A stretch of DNA of 64,000 nucleotides from Daejeonia sp002484105 (GTDB taxonomy: Bacteria > Bacteroidota > Bacteroidia > Flavobacteriales > Weeksellaceae). Where the stretch lies: NCBI RefSeq assembly GCF_051175565.1, contig NZ_CP195105.1:2046001-2110000 (forward strand), in the 5' to 3' direction. Below, piece by piece: positions 25,499-32,371 of the stretch. Position numbers and translations under genes: made by a program. Below the pieces are notes generated by a model. It ran no database searches, was not told where the DNA came from, and saw only the letters and a list, made by a program, of their open reading frames with translations. How positions within the stretch are numbered: position 1 is the stretch's first letter; each line of letters starts with the position of its first letter.

Positions 25499-26743
25499 TT
25501 AGTGTTTCATGTCATACATCACCAGCGCCGTCATCAGTTTGGGCTCGATCAGTGTGCATTTCGGAGGCATTTTGATTTCCTTGTCTGATACTTTGATCAG
25601 ATCGTTGAAACTGACCGGATAAATTCCAAAACCGGCTTTATATTCTCCGGAATCTACTTTTTCTTTCATATCGATAATGCCCTGAAGCGAAGAGTCTCCC
25701 TTCACGTAATCGATTTTATCAGATTCGGATTCCAGTTCGATACCGAGAATATCCTTGAAGATGTATTTCTCCAGAAAAAAATGGTCAAGATCATTGCCGT
25801 TCCTTTCCTTCAGACGGAGGTCATGTTTGACGTGAAGACTATAAAAATTGCCATCAATATACAAACTGATGTGGAATTTCTGAGAGGGGAAATAGGGTGT
25901 GGATCCCTTTTCGTGAATGGAAAAATTTTCTTCTATTTTCTTCAGGAAATCCTGTGTTGCCATTCCGTTAATGTCTTTCAGAAGGCGGTTGTAGTCGTGT
26001 ATTTTGATGGACTCTTTAGAGACAATATAGCTGTATACAAAATTGTAATGCTCGTTGCCGGTTACTTTTTTGCTTTTGCTGTTCATATGTTCGGCATTCA
26101 GCGCGGTAGAGCCGATGCGGTGGTGTCCGTCGGCAATATAGAAAGCATCCATCTGCTCGAGAACTTCTTTGATCTGCTGCATTTTCAGGCGGTTGTCTAT
26201 TCGCCAGAGTTTGTGGCGTGTTCCCGTCTCGGATTTGAAGTTGACAATCGGTACATTTTTTTCCTCCTGATCCATGAAGAGCTCCAGTTTCGAGTTGGAT
26301 TTGTAGGTGAGCAGTACAGGTTCAGCCTGCAGGTTGACTTTCTCAAGATAGTGGGCCATCTTCTCCTTTCGGTCTTTGATGGTGGCTTCGTGTTTCTTGA
26401 TTTTTCCTTCGTTGAACTCGTCTACACTTACCAGCCCGAGCAGCCCGCGGTAGACGGTTTTGTCCGGCATTTTCTGCAGGTACAGATAATAGCAGAAGTC
26501 GTCCTGAACGAGTTTTTTCTCGGCAAGGTTTTCTTCAAAGGTATTTCTGATTTTTCTGAGATTTCTGTCTATATCCTTGGATTTGCTCACCACATAAGGC
26601 TTCACCATATGAATATACGTGTCATTCTCCTGAGCTTTTTTGTTGATTTCTTCCTGGGTAAAAGAATCCAGAGACCGTGTGGGAAATTTTTCCACAAAGT
26701 CCAGATTCGGTCGTATTCCACGAAAAGGTTTAAATACAGGCAT
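25499..26743 (-). CDS. DUF1015 family protein
   Basis: A 414-residue cytoplasmic protein. The opening MPVFKPFRGIRPNLDFVEKF, the TVYRGLLGLVSVDEFNEGKI segment, and the FYIADGHHRIGSTAL motif (about residues 207-221) are diagnostic of DUF1015. The family is conserved next to serA/serC in Bacteroidetes and others, but its biochemical role is not settled. It lies 6 nt after the SerA-like gene, so it is co-transcribed in the ferredoxin-serC-serA-DUF1015 unit and probably contributes to serine or phosphoserine metabolism; that is inference from linkage. Confidence 0.88.
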   Translation of the reverse strand: MPVFKPFRGIRPNLDFVEKFPTRSLDSFTQEEINKKAQENDTYIHMVKPYVVSKSKDIDRNLRKIRNTFEENLAEKKLVQDDFCYYLYLQKMPDKTVYRGLLGLVSVDEFNEGKIKKHEATIKDRKEKMAHYLEKVNLQAEPVLLTYKSNSKLELFMDQEEKNVPIVNFKSETGTRHKLWRIDNRLKMQQIKEVLEQMDAFYIADGHHRIGSTALNAEHMNSKSKKVTGNEHYNFVYSYIVSKESIKIHDYNRLLKDINGMATQDFLKKIEENFSIHEKGSTPYFPSQKFHISLYIDGNFYSLHVKHDLRLKERNGNDLDHFFLEKYIFKDILGIELESESDKIDYVKGDSSLQGIIDMKEKVDSGEYKAGFGIYPVSFNDLIKVSDKEIKMPPKCTLIEPKLMTALVMYDMKH

Positions 26744-26749
26744 TTTCTA

Positions 26750-27706
26750 CTAATAGTGATTTTTGAGGTTAATGATTTGTTGTGCGAGCGCTGCATCTGT
26801 TTTTTCTTGTGCATCCAGCGTTGTGCCGGCAAGATGAGGAGAAAGTGACAGGGCAGGGTTCATCAGGATGTTGAGTTCCGGATGGGGCTCGTTTTCGAAT
26901 ATGTCAAGCGCTGCACCAGCTACTTTCCCGGATTCTACAAAATCCAGAAGGGCAACTTCGTCGATACCGCCGGAAACGGTATTCACGATATAAACGCCGT
27001 TTTCCATTTTTTCGAGCTGTGGCAGGCCGATGATATATTCAGATGTTTTCGTTGTGTTGATGCTGATAAACTGCGTACCGTTCAGAAATTCATCCCAGTC
27101 ATTTGTGGTATGAAGGGAAAAATCGAGTGTCTGTCCGTCAAAGAAGCGGAGTGTCAGTTTTTCTGTCTTGGGAGTTCGGGTAAAGGCTTTCACATTCATC
27201 CCGAGCGAAATACCGATTTTGACCACTTCTTTACCAACATGCCCAAGGCCGATGACGCCCAGTGTTTTTCCCTGAAGTTCCACTGCATTTCCGTAGCTTC
27301 TTTTTAAGGCATTGAACTGGCTTTCTCCTTCCAAAGGCATCATCCTGTTGGATTCGTGAAGAAAACGGGCAAGAGAAAGGAAGTGGGCAAAGACCATTTC
27401 GGCTGCAGAACGCGAGAGGCCTTCTGGGGCAGAGATCATGCTGATCCCTTTTTCCTGTGCGTAGCTGACATCGACATTGTCCCATCCTTCGCCGGCTTTT
27501 CCGATAATTTTCAGGGACGGGACAGCATCGATAAGCTGACGGCTGACTTTGGTCGCATTTTTTACGAGCAGCACGTCAACATTGTTTTCGTTCATAATTC
27601 TGGCAAGATGTTCCTGAGCAACACGCTGATCCAGTATTTCAATTCCTGCATCTTCCAGTGTTTTCTTTGTTGTTTTGGAAATTCCATCGTTGGCCAGTAC
27701 TTTCAT
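26750..27706 (-). CDS. serA: D-3-phosphoglycerate dehydrogenase-like 2-hydroxyacid dehydrogenase
   Basis: A 318-residue NAD-dependent dehydrogenase of the short SerA type, with no C-terminal ACT domain. The Rossmann motif is GVIGLGHVGKEVVKIG (about 150-165), and Glu273 in FENEP and His291 in SPHLAGTT are in place. The arginine expected in the NTARGG or NASRG motif is missing: here the motif is NTVSGG (Ser245). The usual GMDNID is GWDNVD within GKAGEGWDNVD, and the serine-rich N-T-SVAE loop reads EGLSRSAAE. It lies between serC and DUF1015, which supports a role in serine synthesis, but the residue changes make canonical activity uncertain. Confidence 0.82.
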   Translation of the reverse strand: MKVLANDGISKTTKKTLEDAGIEILDQRVAQEHLARIMNENNVDVLLVKNATKVSRQLIDAVPSLKIIGKAGEGWDNVDVSYAQEKGISMISAPEGLSRSAAEMVFAHFLSLARFLHESNRMMPLEGESQFNALKRSYGNAVELQGKTLGVIGLGHVGKEVVKIGISLGMNVKAFTRTPKTEKLTLRFFDGQTLDFSLHTTNDWDEFLNGTQFISINTTKTSEYIIGLPQLEKMENGVYIVNTVSGGIDEVALLDFVESGKVAGAALDIFENEPHPELNILMNPALSLSPHLAGTTLDAQEKTDAALAQQIINLKNHY

Positions 27707-27713
27707 TCAGTTA

Positions 27714-28772
27714 TTATTTAAAGGATTTCATTACATCTACCAGTACCTGTACACTTTCTATAGGCATGGCGTTATAAATACTTGCACGGTAGCCGCCAAT
27801 GCTCCTGTGCCCGTTCAGACCACTGATGCCGGCTGATTTCCATGCACTGTCGAAGTCTTCTTTTCTGCTTTCGTCAGTAAGCCTGAAGGAAACATTCATC
27901 AGGGAGCGGTCATCACTCTGGCAGATGGTTTCGAAAAGCGGATGGCGGTCAATTTCATCATAGAGCAGCTTGGCTTTGGCTTCGTTTTTCTTTTCTATCG
28001 CTGCAATACCGCCGTTTTTGTCCAGCCATCTCAGGGTAAGCAGAGATGTATAAACAGCAAAAACCGGTGGAGTATTGAACATGGACTCTTTGTCTATATG
28101 TTTCTGATAATCGAGATAAGAAGGGATATCGCGACCGGTTTTGCCAAGAAGATCCTTACGCACCACGACCAAAGTTGTTCCGGCAGGGCCCATATTTTTC
28201 TGTGCTCCGGCATAGATAATTCCGAATTTGGAGAAATCAAGTGTTCTGGAAAAAATGTCAGAACTCATATCACATACCAACGGAACCTCCGTTTCGGGAA
28301 AAGATTTCATCTGTGTACCGTAAATGGTATTGTTGGACGTGCAGTGGAAATAGTCATAATCTCCCTCCAGCGTATAGTCTTTCGGGATATAGCTGTACTG
28401 GTCGGCTTTGGAAGAACCTGCAATATCTATCTGTCCAAATTTTTTACCTTCTTTGATGGCGTTGGAAGCCCAGTTTCCGGAGTCCAGATAGGCTGCTTTG
28501 CCGCCCTGTTTCATGAGATTGAACGGAACCATGCAGAACTGAAGGCTAGCCCCTCCCTGAAGAAAAAGAACTTCATAATCCTCTCCCAGATTCATGAGCT
28601 TTTTCACAAGTGCCCTGGCTTCTTCCATTACGGCAATAAATTCCTTACTCCTGTGGGAAATCTCAATCAGGGAGAGCCCCGTTCCTTCAAACTCAATTAC
28701 TGCTTGCGAAGCCTGTCTGATGACTTCCTCGGGCAAGATGCTCGGCCCGGCACTGAAGTTGTACTTTTTCAT
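27714..28772 (-). CDS. serC: Phosphoserine aminotransferase
   Basis: A 352-residue PLP enzyme that converts 3-phosphohydroxypyruvate and glutamate to O-phosphoserine. The start MKKYNFSAGPSILPEEVIRQ is typical; the PLP lysine lies in YAGAQKNMGPAGTTLVVV (about residue 190). The C-terminus HRSIGGYRASIYNAMPIESV holds the phosphate-binding His and Arg residues. It is part of a leftward operon: ferredoxin 58 nt upstream and the SerA-like gene 7 nt downstream. A serB gene is not in the window. Confidence 0.96.
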   Translation of the reverse strand: MKKYNFSAGPSILPEEVIRQASQAVIEFEGTGLSLIEISHRSKEFIAVMEEARALVKKLMNLGEDYEVLFLQGGASLQFCMVPFNLMKQGGKAAYLDSGNWASNAIKEGKKFGQIDIAGSSKADQYSYIPKDYTLEGDYDYFHCTSNNTIYGTQMKSFPETEVPLVCDMSSDIFSRTLDFSKFGIIYAGAQKNMGPAGTTLVVVRKDLLGKTGRDIPSYLDYQKHIDKESMFNTPPVFAVYTSLLTLRWLDKNGGIAAIEKKNEAKAKLLYDEIDRHPLFETICQSDDRSLMNVSFRLTDESRKEDFDSAWKSAGISGLNGHRSIGGYRASIYNAMPIESVQVLVDVMKSFK

Positions 28773-28830
28773 TTAATATTTTAAGTTAATGTTAAGGTTC
28801 AATGTATGAATGTGATAAGTGGGCGTTGTG

Positions 28831-29181
28831 TTATTCGTTGTGGAGAAAGGCTTTTTTCTGTAAAAGGCTTTCTTCGCCTTCCACATGTTCATCATCCGGA
28901 ACACAGCAGTCCACAGGGCATACAGCCGCGCACTGCGGTTCTTCATGGAAACCTTTGCATTCTGTACATTTGTCAAAAACAATATAATAAACATCGTCAC
29001 TCAAAGGTTCCTGAGGCGCATCGGCATCCACCGTCAGTCCGGAGGTCAGGGTCACTTTACCGTGCAGGGTAGTTCCTTCAGAAGCCTTCCAGTCTACAGC
29101 ACCTTCATAAATTGCGTTATTCGGGCATTCCGGTTCGCAGGCACCGCAGTTGATACATTCATCTGTTATTTTAATCGCCAT
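28831..29181 (-). CDS. 4Fe-4S dicluster ferredoxin
   Basis: A 116-residue electron carrier. The N-terminal cluster is CINCGACEPECP and the second is CTECKGFHEEPQCAAVCPVDC, each with the final ligands shared as in two-cluster bacterial ferredoxins. A roughly 45-residue insert separates them, typical of Flavobacteriia homologues. The start MAIKITDECINCG (29181) was chosen over an ATG 30 nt upstream that lacks family similarity. It leads the serC-serA operon and diverges from the acyl-CoA reductase gene through an overlapping promoter. Confidence 0.9.
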   Translation of the reverse strand: MAIKITDECINCGACEPECPNNAIYEGAVDWKASEGTTLHGKVTLTSGLTVDADAPQEPLSDDVYYIVFDKCTECKGFHEEPQCAAVCPVDCCVPDDEHVEGEESLLQKKAFLHNE

Positions 29182-29198
29182 TGCTGATATTAATTTAA

Positions 29199-29216
29199 TA
29201 AATTTGCACAAAATTA
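29199..29216. promoter_or_regulatory. Face-to-face -7 elements between ferredoxin and acyl-CoA reductase genes
   Basis: TAAATTTG (29199-29206) points right to the reductase gene at 29244. Reading left, TAATTTTG (29216-29209) serves the ferredoxin gene at 29181. Together they form the near-palindrome TAAATTTGCACAAAATTA. The two start regions overlap, so simultaneous use by two polymerases is unlikely. Confidence 0.6.
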
Positions 29217-29243
29217 ATAAAAATCCCGCAATTTAAAGCATAT

Positions 29244-30281
29244 ATGAACACAGAGATGCAAATTTCAGGGCTTTGTAAATTAGGCATTTACATCAAAAAT
29301 CAAATTTCCGGTTTTCCTGAAAATCTTACCATAGAAGATCCCGAACTTGACACTGTTTTGAGACAATCTGAAGCAGAAAATCCATGGTTCAGTATTGAAA
29401 ATCAATTATTTGCATTGAAGCAGTGGTCTGCATTGCTGACGGATGAAAAGATCCGGAAATGGCTGAAAAATTACCGGAAAACATCTTTACCCAGAAAAGT
29501 AGGTCTTATCCTTGCCGGCAACATTCCGATGGTGGGTTTTCATGATGTGGTTTCGGTGGTGCTGAGCGGGAACATCCCACTGATTAAGCTCTCTTCCAAA
29601 GACCAGCGCATGATTCCTTTTTTGCTGAAGAAATGGAATGCTTTTTCCGAAGGAAATATCAGCTACGAAACAGTCGGAAAACTTCAGGATTTCGATGCAG
29701 TGATTGCTACGGGAAGCAACAATACGGCGCGCTACCTTGAATATTATTTTAAAGACTGTCTCAGTATTATCCGTAAAAACAGAACTTCGGTTGCCGTACT
29801 AAAAGGCAATGAAACGGATGATCAACTGCAGGCGCTGGCAGAAGATATTTTCCGGTACTTCGGTCTGGGATGCCGCAATGTAACGAGGCTTTTGATCCCG
29901 GAAAATTTCGCACTCGACCGCCTTTTTGAGAATTTTCTGAACTTTGGTGAAGTGATCCACCATAACAAATATGCCAATAATTACGATTATAACCGTGCGG
30001 TTTATCTGCTTAACCAGGAAAAATTCTGGGATAATAATTTTGTGATGCTCCGCGAGAGCGAAGAACTTTTTTCACCGCTTTCTGTATTGAATTTCAGCCG
30101 GTACAAAGATTTATCTGAAGTGAAGAATTTTCTGGAACTGAACGAAAAAGACATCCAGTGCGTGGTGGCGTCGCCCGAACTTGGGATGGGCAATTCCGTA
30201 GATTTCGGACAGGCGCAGAATCCTTCTCTGGATACCTATGCCGACAATGTTGACACGATGAAATTTCTTGAAGTCATCTAA
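29244..30281 (+). CDS. LuxC-like acyl-CoA reductase
   Basis: A 345-residue member of the LuxC/acyl-CoA reductase family (PF05893). It has an RKVGLILAGNIPMVGFHDVV nucleotide-binding segment, VIATGSNNTARYLEYYF, and a catalytic cysteine in YFGLGCRNVTRLLIP. The family reduces fatty acyl-CoA or acyl-enzyme to aldehyde with NADPH; in non-luminous Bacteroidetes the substrate is unknown. No luxD/luxE homologues are nearby. It diverges from the ferredoxin gene, a conserved arrangement, and precedes an aldose-epimerase-like gene by 9 nt. Confidence 0.87.
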   Translation: MNTEMQISGLCKLGIYIKNQISGFPENLTIEDPELDTVLRQSEAENPWFSIENQLFALKQWSALLTDEKIRKWLKNYRKTSLPRKVGLILAGNIPMVGFHDVVSVVLSGNIPLIKLSSKDQRMIPFLLKKWNAFSEGNISYETVGKLQDFDAVIATGSNNTARYLEYYFKDCLSIIRKNRTSVAVLKGNETDDQLQALAEDIFRYFGLGCRNVTRLLIPENFALDRLFENFLNFGEVIHHNKYANNYDYNRAVYLLNQEKFWDNNFVMLRESEELFSPLSVLNFSRYKDLSEVKNFLELNEKDIQCVVASPELGMGNSVDFGQAQNPSLDTYADNVDTMKFLEVI

Positions 30282-30290
30282 AACAAAAAT

Positions 30291-31142
30291 ATGGACATAA
30301 CAATTGAAAACGAATTTCTGAAGGCAGTAGTTCACAGCAAGGGAGCAGAGTTGGCTTCGCTGGTTTGTGGCAGCAAAAACCTGATATGGGATATCGATCC
30401 TGCGTTCTGGAACAAAACGTCACCGGTGCTTTTCCCCATTGTAGGCGCTCTAAAGGACGGCTCCTATACATCGGGCGCTGCAACATATCATCTGCCGCGC
30501 CACGGCTTTGCACGCGATATGGAATTTGAAGTGAAACATCAGACGGAAAATTCGGTTACCTTTCTGCTGCATTCATCGAAGGAAACCCTGAGCAAATATC
30601 CATTTGATTTTGAATTCAGAATTTCCTATACACTTGAAAACAAAAAACTTTTGGTGAAATATGAGGTGACGAATCTTTCGGAGAATATAATGTATTATTC
30701 ACTGGGAGCGCATCCTGCATTTTCTCTGAAGGGGAAGATTGAGGATTATTCCCTGAAATTTGATCTCGATACTCCTCTGGTATCATGGCAGCTGGAAAAT
30801 GATGTTTTTTCCGGAAAAACAGCGGAAATACCTCTCGTCGGGCATATTCTTCCCTTAAATTATCAACTGTTTGAAAATGATGCTATTGTATTGAAAGATA
30901 ATACTACAACATCATTAACGGTATTATACCAGAACCAACCGCAGTTCAGGGTGGATTTTTCTGATTTTCCCTATCTTGGAATCTGGACGAAAAAAGAGGC
31001 TCCCTTTCTCTGTATTGAACCTTGGCAGGGAATTGCTGATGTGCACAATACTTCCGGAAAAATTGAAGAAAAAGAAGGAATCCGCGCACTGGATCCCAAA
31101 CATTCGGAAGAATTTGAGTGGACTGTTGAAGTGCTGGCTTGA
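30291..31142 (+). CDS. Aldose 1-epimerase family (LacX-like) protein
   Basis: A 283-residue galactose-mutarotase-fold protein. The segments SPVLFPIVGALKDGSYTSGA, HLPRHGFARDMEFEV (catalytic-type His) and YSLGAHPAFSL (second His) fit the family, and the end FLCIEPWQGIADVHNTSG provides the acidic residue. The LacX group lacks a defined physiological substrate. It sits 9 nt after the acyl-CoA reductase gene and is probably co-transcribed. The last codons overlap the promoter of the next gene. Confidence 0.88.
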   Translation: MDITIENEFLKAVVHSKGAELASLVCGSKNLIWDIDPAFWNKTSPVLFPIVGALKDGSYTSGAATYHLPRHGFARDMEFEVKHQTENSVTFLLHSSKETLSKYPFDFEFRISYTLENKKLLVKYEVTNLSENIMYYSLGAHPAFSLKGKIEDYSLKFDLDTPLVSWQLENDVFSGKTAEIPLVGHILPLNYQLFENDAIVLKDNTTTSLTVLYQNQPQFRVDFSDFPYLGIWTKKEAPFLCIEPWQGIADVHNTSGKIEEKEGIRALDPKHSEEFEWTVEVLA

Positions 31143-31156
31143 TTTTCTTATATTTG
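31126..31156 (+). promoter_or_regulatory. Complete promoter for the Bax-inhibitor-like gene
   Basis: TTG (31126-31128), a 20-nt spacer, and TATATTTG (31149-31156) match both Bacteroidetes consensus elements. The -33 lies inside the coding end of the upstream gene. Confidence 0.75.
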
Positions 31157-31175
31157 GAAATCTAAAATTAAAATT

Positions 31176-31862
31176 ATGTATCCAAACCAACTTGTGGCAC
31201 AGTCTACCGAACTGGACAGAGCTGATTTTTACCGGAAAACTTATTTGCATGTAGCGCTTGCCGTTCTTGCCTTTATCGCTGTGGAAGCATTTTTGATACA
31301 GGTAATTCCACAGCATTTTATTCTGGGCATGGTCGGGCAGAAGTATACCTGGCTGCTGGTGCTTGGGATTTTCTGGGTGGCCTCCATGCTTGCCAATAGA
31401 TGGTCGCTTTCACAAAACCGGTCAACGCAATATATGGGACTCGGATTTTATGTTCTGATAGAGGCTTTTATTTTTCTTCCCATGATATATATGGCCGTTG
31501 TATATGCGGGAACTGGTGTTATCTTTCAGGCCGCTATGCTGACGGTCGCTCTGTTTGCAGGACTCTCCGGTGTGGCGTTCAGTTCAAAAAGAGATTTTTC
31601 TTTCCTTCGTTCCATTATTATTGTAGGAGGTTTTGTTTCCATCGGTCTTATAGTCGCGGGAATGATATTCGGATTCAATCTGGGACTCTGGTTTTCTGTC
31701 GGGATGGTTCTTCTGGCATCGGCAAGTATTCTTTATGAAACCAGCAAGTTGAAAGAAATCTATACTACCGACCAGTATGTGGGGGCTTCTCTGCAGCTGT
31801 TTGCATCGGTTATGCTTTTGTTCTGGTACATTCTGAGAATCCTGATGAGCCGAAAAAACTGA
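31176..31862 (+). CDS. Bax inhibitor-1/YccA-family membrane protein
   Basis: A 228-residue inner-membrane protein with about seven helices, for example VALAVLAFIAVEAFLIQVI and LGFYVLIEAFIFLPMIYMAV. The final helix is followed by a basic C-terminus (RILMSRKN). The family includes YccA and BsYetJ, pH-gated calcium leak channels or FtsH modulators; which applies here is unknown. The start at 31176 lies 19 nt after the -7 element. It is monocistronic, with a terminator at 31890. Confidence 0.9.
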   Translation: MYPNQLVAQSTELDRADFYRKTYLHVALAVLAFIAVEAFLIQVIPQHFILGMVGQKYTWLLVLGIFWVASMLANRWSLSQNRSTQYMGLGFYVLIEAFIFLPMIYMAVVYAGTGVIFQAAMLTVALFAGLSGVAFSSKRDFSFLRSIIIVGGFVSIGLIVAGMIFGFNLGLWFSVGMVLLASASILYETSKLKEIYTTDQYVGASLQLFASVMLLFWYILRILMSRKN

Positions 31863-31889
31863 CATAAAAATAATGCAGCAATATAAAGG

Positions 31890-31912
31890 AAGCCGGTAAT
31901 TACCGGCTTTTT
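31890..31912 (+). terminator. Terminator after the Bax-inhibitor-like gene
   Basis: A perfect palindrome, AAGCCGGTAATTACCGGCTT, followed by TTT. It sits between convergent genes. Confidence 0.85.
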
Positions 31913-31916
31913 ATGT

Positions 31917-32234
31917 TTACTCCAGACGGAACTTTATTGGGTTAAGAAAGGTCTTGAAAATCATAATGTTTTCGCCAAACTGTTTCTCGATGCGTTCCTG
32001 AATGTTCAGCAGTTCGTTTTCAAGGAAAAAACCTCGGGCTTCATCGCTGGGAAACACCAGCAGAAGGTTGAAGTTTTTACCTTCACTGACCATATCTGAT
32101 GCTACTTCCGAAAGTACATACATGTCAGCATCCATGAGGTTGTCTGCCATTAGGGCAAGGGTTTCGTCGACATATTTTTCCCATTCATCGAGATGGGTTT
32201 CCGGGCAATGAAAAGTTAGGCTTAGAATGCTCAT
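31917..32234 (-). CDS. DUF4286 family protein
   Basis: A 105-residue cytoplasmic protein. The alternating pattern LSLTFHCPETHLDEWEKYVD, the NFNLLLVFPSDEARGFFLEN strand and the terminal FGENIMIFKTFLNPIKFRLE match DUF4286, a small ferredoxin-like alpha/beta family of Bacteroidetes with no known function. It ends 4 nt from the terminator of the opposing gene and diverges from gyrA. Confidence 0.78.
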   Translation of the reverse strand: MSILSLTFHCPETHLDEWEKYVDETLALMADNLMDADMYVLSEVASDMVSEGKNFNLLLVFPSDEARGFFLENELLNIQERIEKQFGENIMIFKTFLNPIKFRLE

Positions 32235-32371
32235 TTTTTATAAAAATTTATGATGTATGTTAGTAAGTTAAGCGCAAAAATCGGCATTTTTTTCGTAAAT
32301 TAGCGCGTTATTAGAAACTTAAATCCGATGTGGTTTCAGTTTTTTGATAATCAGTAAAATAAAATAGATTT

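Noticed and set aside
25781..26848. A 355-codon plus-strand frame opposite the DUF1015 and SerA-like genes
   Set aside because: Long but antisense to two genes with clear family motifs; the Val/Phe-rich composition suggests a shadow.
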